Positions 33,391 through 44,153 of a DNA stretch of 56,000 bases are shown piece by piece. Location of the stretch: contig CM043963.1 of the NCBI GenBank assembly GCA_014529385.2, positions 106,735,912 through 106,791,911 of the forward strand, given 5' to 3'. The stretch comes from Adiantum capillus-veneris (Eukaryota; Streptophyta; Polypodiopsida; Polypodiales; Pteridaceae). The translations under genes and the position numbers were made by a program. The notes under the pieces were generated by a model. The model searched no databases. It was not told the DNA's origin and was given only the letters and a program-made list of their open reading frames with translations. How positions within the stretch are numbered: position 1 is the first letter of the stretch; each line of letters starts with the position of its first letter.

Positions 33391-33807
33391 TCGATGGCCT
33401 ATTCTAATGTAATTATGGCACAAATGACTAGGTTTCCTCACTAATTTCTTCAATAATTTCCTTTGTATGTTTGTTGTTTTGTGGATTTTGGATGTGTGTA
33501 CATATGGAAATGTGTTCAGTTTTCCCACCAAATCTTGCTAATTGTATGCCTACACGCTCTAATTTCTCACTAACCCCTTGCTAATTTCACTATTTTTTGC
33601 TAGCCTATACACTAATTTTCTACTAAGTGAACTAATTTTTTGTGCCTATGTTAACCACCGGCATCCACTTCTAGTAGTCATGGGACGGGCTTGTCGATCC
33701 AATAGGAAAAGGGTAAGAGTGATCGCTGATGAGAGGCGCACTCTAACTGGAACATTCAAGGGTTAGTTGGCTAAGCATGGGTGCCCAAGTGTGAATGGGT
33801 GAGCTCA

Positions 33808-33815
33808 TATAAAAG
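33808..33815 (+). promoter_or_regulatory. TATA box of the P LTR
   Basis: TATAAAAG, conserved at the corresponding place in the P 3' LTR (about 49025) and on the minus strand of the M LTR (about 49598-49605). Confidence 0.72.
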
Positions 33816-33900
33816 TCACCTAAACCTAAAAATCACTCATTCTCTCATTTGTGCAATTGAAGAGTGCTCTTGCTCCATCTCCATCTTCTTCTTCATCTCT

Positions 33901-33926
33901 TTGTGTGTGTGTGTGTGTGTGCATGC

Positions 33927-33971
<45 letters not shown>

Positions 33972-33997
33972 AGAAGAAGAAGAAGAAGAAGAAGAGA
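33901..33997 (+). repeat. Compound microsatellite (GT)n, (GA)n, (GAA)n
   Basis: GT units to 33920, GA units to about 33967, then about nine GAA/AGA units. Open frames on both strands here encode only repeats. Confidence 0.95.
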
Positions 33998-33998
33998 A

Positions 33999-34118
33999 GA
34001 AGAGAATTTTTAACGTCGTGGGAAACTATCCCAAGAGACCTCAAAGATCTATCCGACGAGAGTTGAACTCAAGACTTGTCATTAAGAGGGAAATGGCATA
34101 ACCAATCTACCACACTTG
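33999..34118 (-). repeat. SINE-like repeat, copy A (with A and B boxes)
   Basis: On the minus strand the unit begins CCAAGTGTGGTAGATTGGTTATGCC, which holds TGGTAGATTGG (34102-34112), close to the RNA polymerase III A box. GAGTTCAACTC (34059-34069) is close to the B box GTTCRANNC. The box starts are about 43 bp apart, as in tRNA-derived SINEs. The unit then runs through GGGATAGTTTCCCACGACG to a pyrimidine tail made of TTC repeats. It has no cloverleaf, so it is not a tRNA gene. Confidence 0.52.
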
Positions 34119-34172
34119 GGTGATAGAAAGGTTATACCATTTTCCTCTTCTTATTCACACACACACACACAC

Positions 34173-34259
34173 GGGAAGAAGAGAATTTTAACGTCGTGGG
34201 AAACTATCCCAAGAGACCTCAAAGATCTATCCGAAGAGAGTTGAACTCAAGACTTGTCA

Positions 34260-34265
<6 letters not shown>
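34173..34265 (-). repeat. SINE-like repeat, copy B (lacks A box)
   Basis: Nearly identical to the copy A segment from the tail through the B box and CAAGACTTGTCATTAAGAG, then cut off by a GA tract. Being within the same LTR, it may be a local duplication of copy A instead of an independent insertion. Confidence 0.6.

Positions 34266-34321
<56 letters not shown>
34264..34321 (+). repeat. (GA)n microsatellite
   Basis: About 29 uninterrupted GA units. Confidence 0.98.
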
Positions 34322-34323
<2 letters not shown>

Positions 34324-34555
34324 GAGCATTGCAACGACACGGTGGCGGCGAGGCGGTTGAGCGCGGCACGGCGGTAGCTCCCTCTTCTTTGCATTAAGGA
34401 ATCCTCCACGAAGGCAAGCGTAGGGCGGTGAGTGACACACCCTTGCTCTCTTGAATTTGCTAGATTAATCTGGTTGTGTGCTTGCAGCCATTTGTGAGTC
34501 ACACACAGTGTATGGCAAGTCCCTTGCTTTGACAATGCGACAGATGCACACATTT

Positions 34556-34573
34556 TGGCGCCGCTGCCGGGGA
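34556..34573 (+). other. P primer binding site, tRNA-Asp
   Basis: TGGCGCCGCTGCCGGGGA differs by one base from the complement of plant tRNA-Asp(GUC). It lies three bases after the LTR end. Confidence 0.9.
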
Positions 34574-35350
34574 GATGCCTTACACTAAGCTCAAATAGCA
34601 CTCTATGTTGCTTTGTGGTGCAATGTGAGATGTAGGAAAGGTAGAGAAAGAAGGTGTGTGGCTGCTAAGAAGGATTTGTGAACTTTGTTTTTGCTTCAGT
34701 GTACTGTTTTCTATTAATAAGGTGTTAGATTTTTTTGCTGCAATGTAGTGTTTTATGTTGACAAGGTGTTAGATTTAAGGTATTAGATCTATAATGTTAG
34801 ATCTGTAAGGTGCAGTAAGTAGATCTGTTAGTTAATTAGTTGTTGTAGTACTGTGTTAAATAGTGTTGTGTAACAGTAGCTCTTTTAGTTGCAAGTAGGT
34901 AGGTTAGGTGTGTGTGTGCGCGCGCACGGCGATCTTGTTCAAAAAAAAAATCAAATTTAAAAAAATAAAATAAATTAAATTTATTTAAAAGGAAAGACCG
35001 GGATCGAGAACATTCCCCAAGCCCAAGCCCAGGCTTAGGCCTCAATCACCCTTTGGACTTACTTATTTTAGCCTCACATCTAAGTAAAAATTGACCCTTT
35101 TGAGGACCATTGGAGCTTCGAGTAACCGAACGCTGTGCTATAATGCACATCACGACCCCTTGAGCGATACGCTCATTTAGAGCTATCACACTCTCTAATC
35201 CAAAAATCAATCGTAAAAAGATATTAAAAAACATCATAAAACGAGTGAAAGTGGGGTGCAAAACGCCCAAAAAATTAAGCGGTTAACCTTCGAGGATATT
35301 CGCCGACGCTTATAAGGTGCCAAAGGCACAGGCATCTGCACTCTGGTCAT
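34574..35350 (+). other. P untranslated leader
   Basis: Non-coding, A-rich in the middle (34940-35000), with short iterated GTTAGATCT-like units at 34765-34810. Nothing else is recognised. Confidence 0.55.
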
Positions 35351-38300
35351 GTGCTAGAGGCCGAGCAACAACTAGCACTTCAACTTACGCGGGTTCTCTC
35401 AATACCCATCTACCTTAGGTTCCGGCCCTTGGCGGGGAACCAAGGTAGTACAACCAAAGACCCAAACATAGCGGCTAGTGACACTTCATCTGACTACGAT
35501 ATTATGGAAGGACATCCTACACCAAACCCCGAGCAAGTAAACGAGCACGTACCTGTTTGGGCCCCACAGCCTGGATCTAGTGTGTTTAGTCCCTTTATAG
35601 AAACCTTTAGTAGAGCTACTCGCTCTGAACCTACGACTAGTGAAGTTAACGAAGGTGAGGGAGAGGTAGATTCGCCTTTGGTATCTCAGGGGGAGCCTAT
35701 ACTCCCCAAGAGTGTCCATGTCAATATCCTGCTCCCTGCTTTCATGGAAGACCCTACAAAGCAATCACCCCCCGAAGTTCTACTACTCGATGGTAGGAGT
35801 CTTGCAGAGGTGCAAGAAGTTGAGCGCTATATGCAAGCGGCTAGGGAGAGGAAAACGGAGAGTTTCCTAGAACAACGCCGAGCCATGAAGGGAAATACCC
35901 TTGGACAATAGGCATAGCAATCAAGCAATTGAGTTCTCCTGAGTTAGTAGGCAATGTGGATCAAACTGTGGGGAACAACAATGCTTCCACCTCAAGGGAA
36001 ACCTCTAGTACGCCGGGCCTAGAAGGGTTATTTCTCAGCAAAAATTGGGAATATGACCTACAAACTGAAACCTTGACTGACATGTACACGGGTTACACAT
36101 ACCATATAGGTGGGTTAGAATTTGTACAATCTACTTCTAGTGCAACAAGTCTAGAGGAGCGGCAACATATGGTCTACAATGTCATCCCTAGCATCATCCA
36201 ATCGGAGAGGCAAAACCGAGGGATTAACATTCCTTCAACGGGCCTTATGAGATTCTTGGATACGGGCAAGGCCAAACAACCAACACTATCACAGGTGGAA
36301 ACTCCTTCAATGAGCCCAATGGACCCTTCATATATTGTGTCGCCTGAAGTTTCGGTACAGTCTGAACCCACAAGTAGTAGTTTTACTTTTCCAAATCTAG
36401 CTCATCTGTCTCTCACAGACACTACGTCTATGATACCTACTCCGGTGATGAGTACAAAAATTACAACTTGGACCTCGTTTGTTAGCAGTGCACCGCTACC
36501 TAGTAGCACAGTGCCCCCAACAATACCTACAGGTGTGCATCAAGCCCATGTACATGTCGCACCTCATGCCCATGTAGCTCCCACACCCCCAATTATGCCA
36601 AGAGCTCACATTCCACAATGGAATTATCCGAGCTCTTATTCAAGTGGGGCCATACCATTTAGCAATAACATGTTCGGCACGGGCTATGCCGAGGATCACA
36701 CCTATGAACTTTGGACCACCACGTGGTACACCACCATATGAGGTATGGGACCCGAGGGCCGGGCGTATGCCAAGGCCAAGGCCAACTCCCATCCCACATG
36801 TAGTTCTAGGAGCGTCTACACCTGCGACCACTATACCTTCTTATTTAGGAGATTTGGTAGCATTTGCTCAAACCATCGATCGATCTATTGTTGAGAATAT
36901 GCATAACATGCCTGATAGAGAGCCTAGAAGTAAGGCAGTACAAATAGCCAAGCTCACACAAAAATTTAGTGGAGACGGGGATGTGAGAAAGCATATCGAA
37001 GTGTTTGAACAAATATGTGATTCTCTAGGAGAACACAATGACCTGGATTAGAGTAATCCTTTAAGCCTAGCCTTAAGTGGGAAGGCTGGGGATTGGTATA
37101 GAACCCTAAGGGTGGAAGAAAAAACCATTTACCCTACTCTTAGGAGACTGTTCTTGAAAGAATACTTACGAGAGGGAGTGCTTTGGGGTGTAGCCTCTCA
37201 GCTCCAGAAAGCCCAATGAGAGGAAGGAGAGTCGGTGTTAGTCACTTGAAGCATTTGAATTCTCGTTGTAATCCAAATGAGCGCTTCAATAATTATCAAT
37301 TGCTTGATAGATTCATTAGGGGATTATGACATGAGGATATCTACAATGGCCTAGTCATTAGAGGTATCACCACTTGGGAAGCAGTCACCACCAATGCGAT
37401 CAAATTGGAGGATAATTTAATGATTCAAGGAGAAAGAGTGTTTGTTGAGCCTAAATCTACTAGCTCGGAAGCGTCAAGACATCAACCAATGACCCTAAAG
37501 CCTATTGCTAAGGAGCCAAAGATATCTGAGATGACTTTATCAGATCTCACCAAGGCCATTCAAGAGAGTCTTAGAGACAATCGTGCTCCACAAAACAATC
37601 ATATGTATCCAAGAAGGGAGCAACAATGGTGCTCAGTATGCTATGGTCCGCATAGTACCAGTGAATGCCCTACTTTTAGAGTAAAATTCAATGGGAATTG
37701 CAATGCTTGTGGCAGGTATGGTTATCAAGCTAAGGATTGCATAGTATTTAAGCGCGTGATGGCCAATAGGCCAATAGACCAACCTTAGCATGGGCAGACA
37801 CACCTCGAGTGCCTGCATTGATGCCAGCCCCACCTCTTGAACAAACATCACAACACCTGGTCCCTAGGGCCCAGAATGTTGTCCAAACAACACCCTTACC
37901 ACCTCCAGTGCTAGGACCGCAACCACCACATCCGAGAATTCACCTCTGTAAATCAAGTGGCTTGTGAGTCATTTATTGATTGTTTGGAAGGCTGTGAGGA
38001 AAATATAGACCCTAATATTGCTTATGGGATTGATGCGCTTGAAGAAAGTCCACAATACTACATGGAGGACTATTGGGGACAAGTCAAACATGTCTATCAA
38101 GTAGCTGCTCTTGCTACAAGAGGCCAAAATATCAATTATACTGCCAAGAGACCACCTCTTCAATGTTATGAGTGTGGAGGTTCATATCGTGTGGCCAAGT
38201 GTCCTATTAGGCTACAAAAGAACGCCACACTAATGCAAACCAATCAAGCGAGCACGTGTACAATGCCGATACTCATGTGTGATCGATGTGGCATAGATCA

Positions 38301-38559
38301 TTTGATTGCCCAATGTCTGGATAATCCAAATGCGTCGAAGATCACACCATTAAACTTGATTGAGGTTACCAAAGAGCCATCACAAAGTACACATGTGGTA
38401 CCAGTAAATGTACTCACACGACCCATGCTCCAAAAACAAAATTATATTCTTGAAGAAAGAGAACAACATCAATTGCCCAATCTCAGAAGAGGAAGAAAAC
38501 ACGAAGGAAGAGATCGTAAAAAGCAGCGAAGTCAGACCGCAGTTCAAAGACCAACATAG
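35351..38559 (+). pseudogene. P gag with four zinc knuckles, frame broken
   Basis: Open pieces are 35351-35911, 35929-36741, 36644-37051, 37405-37788 and 37957-38559, in alternating frames. The first two are serine/threonine/proline-rich and acidic and are not recognised. The capsid-type core is at about 36900-37170 (KAVQIAKLTQKFSGDGDVRK and SGKAGDWYRTL), continuing past a TAG at 37049. Four knuckle-like motifs follow: CSVCYGPHSTSEC, CNACGRYGYQAKDC, CYECGGSYRVAKC and CDRCGIDHLIAQC. Three have the CX2CX3HX4C spacing known from Athila-type Gag. Two carry Tyr at the His position, which CAT-to-TAT would explain. The protein would form particles and bind element RNA. No ATG can be chosen with confidence. 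Confidence 0.78.
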
Positions 38560-38680
38560 GGACTGGTGACGACCCCGTATATATGAACGACGTTCAAGAG
38601 GATTCAGATTCAGGTGAAACCATGGAGACCAAAACGACCACTAAGAAAGAGACCAACAAGGAAGATCGTCATGAGCCACA

Positions 38681-40840
38681 ATGGCCAGATGCAAGAAGAA
38701 GATAGGAACTTACCCAAACCCTACAGAGGAGATCGAGCCAGTCAAGAAATTAAGGAGTTTGGCAGAAGAGACCCAAAGGGATCTAGAGCCAGCACCTAGG
38801 CAGATCCAAATTACAGACACAGTGTTCCCTACGCAACAACAACCTCTCAAAGTCCATAGACCCCTAGCCATACCTAGTGTCATCCAAGAAGAAAGTGACT
38901 TAAAGTCATGGGAAAGTGGGCGTACTCACTTCTCGTTGGAAAGAATGTTTACAGAGGGACTACTTGACCCTATCAAAGAAATGGAGATCCCATCTTCCCC
39001 ACGTCAAGGGATTGAGGCCCAAAAGGTGCCGGTAAATGTTGCCAAATTGATGGATTTCATGGCTTCAGAAGTTAGAACCACCATCATGTCCAAACTATAT
39101 GGAGACCCTGAGCTATTCTTAGCTCTTCGAGCTTTCCTCAATGGAGAATTGAAGGTCGGGCTACCACAATTTACACAGATGGATGGAGCTATGGAGATGT
39201 CAATAGAGGAGGAATATTTAGATCCACAAACCAACCTAGATGAGAACCCTATTGTCGAAATACTTGTTAACAAGTTGGGACAATACTTTGAGGGCGATGA
39301 ATGCAATGCGACCATACCAATCACTACCAAGGGATTAACAATGAAGGGAATCCTTGATGGTGGCACTGGGGTTAGCATCGTGACTAAAAATTATTCGAAA
39401 ACTATGGGAAGACCTCACCTTGGGACCACAACCATAGTAGTAAAGATGGCCAATGGGCTATTGTTAAACCTATTGGGATGCTAGGAAGATCTCAAGATCA
39501 AGGTCTTTGGACATAAAATAAGATATACCTTCATTGGTATGGATTTCTCCAAGCACCCTATGGCATCTGAGATGATCTTAGGACGTCCTTTCATGAGGGA
39601 AGCAAAAATGGTGCATGACTGGTCTAAAAACCATGTCTACTTGTAGCTCCAAGATTCTATCATTCGAGTGGATCTTGTAACTGGTTGAGCACATCCTCTA
39701 GGAAACAGGTCTATAATTGATCATAGATATGACACCACAGTTCACCCGACCCCATTGCAATATTGTTACACATGTAAAGTGAACATTGATGTTGGGGAAG
39801 ATTCTCCTTATATGGATGATCTACTTAGGATGACTGAGTCGGACAATGTGGATTGGGTCCACTTAGCAGCAACCATAGACACTTGGAGAAACAGGGGGAC
39901 GACCTAGGTAACACCTGAGGGGGATGAAATGCCACCACTCGTACCCTTAAATATGCTAGAAGCAATGCATATAGCTTCTGATGATCTACAAGATGAAGGT
40001 TTGACTGGCATTGGAACTAGTAGCGTCTCACAAGACTATAGCCCACACGATTTGGGGTCAGAATCATCAATTGAAATTGACTCTGAAGACGAAGAATCTG
40101 AGTTAGATCTTAGTGCAAATGTGGGGACAAACCATTCAGGGCCCAATGGTACCCTAGATGAAAATCTATCCAAGGGAACAAAAGACACAAGTAGAGATTC
40201 ATCTAGTGGCTCTTCACTAGAGATCCGCCGTAATCCAAAATTAGACAAGAAGAGTAAGAGATATAAGAGGCGACGATATCAAGCAAATGTGCGTGCTAGA
40301 ATAAATGAAAAGAAATCTATCGTAGAATGGCTAAATTATATAGGGGCGTGTGATGCTCATCGAAAGTTTGTAGATAACTGGGGTGAATACCTTCAAAGCG
40401 TTATGTGGCGTACTCCACAACCCATTGACATCGCACAACTAGAGGTTACAGAGAATCCAAATTTGAGCCATACCATGAGGAGACGACATAATAAAGAGTT
40501 GCAAGCCATCCATCAAAAGAAAGCAGCCAAAGAACAGGCAGAGCTTAAAAAGATCCAAGCAAGAGTTGAGGCTCGAGAAAGACAAAAACGTCTTAGATGC
40601 CAATGAGAGGCTAATCTGGGAATCATGGAAGCGTTTTTTGAAGACACTGATGATGATTCATTGGAATATGAGCCACCTCTACAATATCCAATTGAACTAA
40701 ATAGCCTCTATGGGAGAGTACTTTATAACGCATTATTGGATACACGAGCTCAACATAATTTGTTATCCTATGGAGTTTGGTGTCAGCTAGGAAAATCACC
40801 CCTATCCACAAGCACCAATCCAAGTCAAGGGTGTCAATAA
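38681..40840 (+). pseudogene. P protease 1, spacer and start of the PR2 domain (one frame)
   Basis: A single frame runs over 720 codons with stops at 39482 (TAG), 39644 (TAG), 39686 (TGA), 39905 (TAG) and 40604 (TGA). PR1 is at about 39330-39630: GILDGGTGVSIVT with catalytic D-G-G at 39356, then MILGRPFMREAKMVHDW. An acidic, serine-rich spacer follows (39929-40280). Next comes a lysine/glutamine-rich helix (NKELQAIHQKKAAKEQ, 40484-40600) that in M is attached to the integrase end. PR2 then begins (LQYPIELNSLYGRVLYNALL). RT, RNase H and the integrase core, expected between PR1 and this helix, are absent, yet the frame is kept. The product would be a Gag-Pro-type polyprotein. Confidence 0.75.
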
Positions 40841-41000
40841 GAAGAAGACCACTGTTTTTAGAATCCTGCACACTCTGGTTATTTATGACAATGGAACCGT
40901 GGTTCAAAGCTTTTTGGTCATGCCTGCTGGTACTATAAACCTAGGGTGCAAATGGATGTCTACAGTCAAATGTAATATTGATTGGGAGACCAAGAGTATC
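40670..41000 (+). pseudogene. P second retropepsin-like domain (PR2)
   Basis: The order of elements is that of a retropepsin. A strand and active-site loop read NALLDTRAQHNLLSYGVW, with D at 40739 and Arg where the catalytic Gly should be. GVNKKKTTVF occupies the flap region, and NLGCKWMSTVKCNIDW stands in place of the family ILGRPWL...IDW motif. A one-base frameshift at about 40822 separates the two halves. The M homologue at 53120-53470 agrees along the whole length. Its position after the integrase end is unusual; the standard protease is PR1. Confidence 0.68.
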
Positions 41001-41770
41001 ATGATGCAGAAACCAACTCATGGCCCTACAACTCAAGGAATAACACCTGAAATCTCACCTCTTCATAACACAAAAAACAACAAAATATTGCCAGTCCAAA
41101 AAGTCACAACATACTTGCCAGTAGCACAACCCTCTAAAGCTTCAACGTCCATGGCTACAACAGATAGTGCTACATCAAAGGCTCCACGTGAACTGACCAA
41201 GTATACATATCCATCGGTCCCCAAGGTACCATTATCGGGCCCCCTATGGTTCAAGTTAATTCACAAAGGAAACCTCGAAGGAAGGCGTCCACTCAAGTTG
41301 AGAAGGTGAAAACCAAATCATGTTAGATTCCCAAAAAACTATTAGAAGCCCAAGTCTACTATGATGGAAATGATCGAATTTGGGTACCTAAACGTAAATC
41401 ACGTCCTTCCCTATCCACTATGAAACCATGTGAGTCAAACTTTGTGATTCCAAAGCCGATGGAAGATCGTGGGAAGGGAAAGATCACAGAATGCTACACA
41501 CCTTTTCCATAGCTAGTTTGGGTTCCAAGGCAAAACCAATCTTTTCGGCTTAGCTCAAGAAAGGGGGAGTTCCATGAAGCTTCTAGCTACTCATGTAATG
41601 CATCCATAGAGGTAAAAGCTTCTACACAACCTCCACCTACCATAAGCAGCCTCCATGAAGCTACAAAAGATCCGACACCTCCCATTGTTCAATTATTGAT
41701 GCACTACTTCAAGTTCGTTCATGGGAGAGTACCTTACCACCTTTGCAACTTGATGAGGCACCCAAGGTAA
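41001..41770 (+). pseudogene. P tail after PR2 (unknown, conserved with M)
   Basis: This continues PR2 with a Thr/Pro-rich stretch, then IPKKLLEAQVYYDGND and RIWVPKRK (about 41328-41400), LVWVPRQ (about 41515) and KASTQPPPTISS (about 41620). The same blocks occur in M in the same order. Stops occur at 41323 (TAG, where M has TGG) and 41510 (TAG, where M has GAG). I do not recognise the domain; it has no membrane segment or known motif. Confidence 0.6.
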
Positions 41771-42172
41771 TATTCTCACCTATTACCAATCGGAATAATC
41801 CTCACCTATTACCAATTGGAATAACTGGTTTCAAAAGGTGATAACATCCTTTTAAAGTATGATCTACCCAAGGAAGGGGGGAGTCTTTGTTCACTTTAGC
41901 CTATTGAATTATTTCCCTCTTACCCTTCTTTCCCTGACCCTTGAGCTTTTTGATTTTAGGGATTGTATATATATAGATATATAGTAACTAACCACCCTAG
42001 TTTAAAACAAAAAATAAAATAAAAAAAATAGTACAGAGCAAGAGCAATTAGCAAACGAGTGTGCACAATACTAGTCAAAATCATTGACCCAGACCTACAT
42101 GTCACATAAGGTACAATCAAACAGAAACCTATGTCATCAAACACCCAAAAACCTCTATTTGTGTTCACAGAT

Positions 42173-42565
42173 ATGGTTGATTCTTACAAATATTCTTTTT
42201 ACTTGTCGTAATGCATTTATGTTATCCTCATATTTCCCATGAATGGGATTTGGTTGAAACACTCGCTTGTGAGAGAAATGTTGAGGAGTTAGAGTGGTTG
42301 GTCCACCTCTTGACTACGACGGATCCCTATTCTATCCAAGAAGTTCGCCCAATTGCCCAAGTTTACCCTTTTGCCCAGGCTGAGTATGCACGCCTCGTGA
42401 CATTTCCTAATACAATTCTTCATGGAAGAGGACGAGGACGATAATGATGATTGGACAGACGAGACACACGGCCTTACCAAAGAGGATTACACCTACCTTG
42501 ATGATGAGGATGGCGGTTTAGCCTTGGAGCTACCGATCGAGCTCTCCAACCTCCACTTACTTTGA
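42173..42565 (+). pseudogene. P ORF3 (small acidic protein, broken)
   Basis: The homologue of M ORF3 is recognisable from WDLVETLACERNVEELEWLV and TTTDPY to the acidic end (EEDEDDNDDW, LDDEDGGLALELP). The start ATG at 42173 is placed by comparison with M: both have ACAGATATGG. In P the frame is lost soon after the start (TAA at 42209) and again near 42410. The function is unknown. Confidence 0.65.
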
Positions 42566-43562
42566 TCCTCATCACTTGAGTGATGGAGGGTAGGTAGGAT
42601 AAGTACAATAGGAGTGTTTCTATTTTAGAGTTTAGTGATTAGAAAAGCTCTTTTTCCCGATTGATGTCCCTCTGGAAGGTGGATGTTTGGTGGTGACTAT
42701 TGTGCAGTTTGTGACTACATAAAGATGCCTTCGAAGGACAACAACAATAGACGTTTACATGTTACAACGGATGTTTTCTATTAAAGCAGGTGTACTACTT
42801 CCTTTTATCTATGCTTTCCACAGTTACATGTTTGCATCTTGTCATTTGAGTTTCTAACAATGCATAAAATTTATGAAGTTGTGACATTGCCAATTTAGAT
42901 GCTATAATTTTTTCAAACTTCTAGTACCTTGTTCTTCTCTTTGAGTTTGGTCTATTAGTTGGCTTTAAGTAGGTATCAGGACCTTAAGCTAAACTAAGCC
43001 ACTTAATTGCTGACTTTAATTCCTAAATAGTCTATAAATTGTAGTAACTATAGTAATGTTTTAAGCTATGACGATATAGTTCTCTCTAGCTTATTCCACC
43101 TAAATGTGACTTGTGTTGTTGAAGTCATGTGTTAAGCTCGTATTTGAGACGTCGAGTCTCCCGGCTAGTTTATGCTCAAGCTGGTATCTGAAACCTCGAG
43201 TCCCCCAGTTACTTGTAGAGACTATGAAAAAAAGAGAAAAAAAGAGAAAGCAACTAGCACAAATTTCCTTGTATTTTATGTTGATCACACTTAAATGGTA
43301 TAAGTGACAAGATCACTAGTCTCTAGACCCCGGCGAGCATTCCTAGGGTTAACTACTCTTTAGTCGACATTTTTTAATTAACGTTGGTCAATCTAGTACT
43401 TATTTTATCCCTAGCTCTTGTGTACTTCTCTTAGAGTCAACCTAATAGACCTTAACTCAATTGCATTTCATTCAAGTACTACACTTGTTCTAGTTGGCAA
43501 TGTTACAGTTCATGAATTTTTTTTGCATTTCTTAGAATATCATGTATGCATCTCACTTATTG
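42566..43562 (+). other. P 3' untranslated region, left of C1
   Basis: No gene seen. The P sequence resumes at 48732 after the copia insertion. Confidence 0.6.
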
Positions 43563-43791
43563 TGTTACCATATACATGTGGTAGTGATGTGTATGAACAC
43601 ACTAGGACCGCCGGGGCATTTTTTCCCTCTTTAGGAGGTTTTTCCCCTCGTGCATTGTATATACGTCCATCACTCTAGGGCTATCTTTTTTTTCCATTTG
43701 CACACTAAGTAACACACTCTCTGTTGTGTGCCTTGAGCTTCCTTCGTCTTCTCCAAGATGTGTGTGTTTCTCTGCAACCCTAATTCCAACA
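43563..43791 (+). repeat. C1 5' LTR
   Basis: 229 bp, from TGTTACCATA to TTCCAACA. TGTATATACG near 43644 is a possible TATA box. Confidence 0.96.
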
Positions 43792-43793
43792 AT

Positions 43794-43805
43794 TGGTATC
43801 AGAGC
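43794..43805 (+). other. C1 primer binding site, initiator tRNA-Met
   Basis: TGGTATCAGAGC, two bases after the LTR. Confidence 0.96.
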
Positions 43806-44153
43806 AGGTCACGTCCTCTCGGGCTTAGTCGCCAATTGCTCCAGCACACGCCTGCTCACTTTCTCCGATTTCAGTGAGCTTTGGCGAGCGTTCGCAGGTC
43901 GACATAAATTTTGGGTGAGCTCAGAGGGCTCGGTCTGCTCAGAATTTTGATTTGGGCTCATTTCGGCCTCCGTTTCCATTACAGGCAGTATTGCACATGC
44001 TATTTCGTCATTTTGTGCAAAATTTCTGTCAGTGTAGTTTTCTGCATAACAGGTGCCTTATAGTCTTCTACGGTTTGTGCTATATAGCACAGGTTGTTCC
44101 CGCTCCATTTCTCCTATTTTTGGGCAGTTTTCACATCAGGTGCAGCATTTACC

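Larger units (their letters stand above)
33649..34552 (+). repeat. P 5' LTR
   Basis: 904 bp, from TGTTAACCACCGG to GATGCACACA. It contains a TATA box at 33808, GT and GA tracts (33901-33967), GAA repeats, two SINE-like segments and a second GA tract (34264-34321). The first 300 bp match the 3' LTR at 48866-49167. It also matches, in reverse orientation, parts of the M LTR. Confidence 0.88.

Noticed and set aside
34058-34112. tRNA gene on the minus strand (A and B boxes)
   Set aside because: No acceptor stem, anticodon arm or cloverleaf can be drawn; a SINE head fits better.
34260-34601. Open frames on both strands with long Leu-Ser or Arg-Glu runs, also at 33826-34066 and 49062-49632
   Set aside because: They are translations of GA/CT and CA/GT microsatellites in LTRs.
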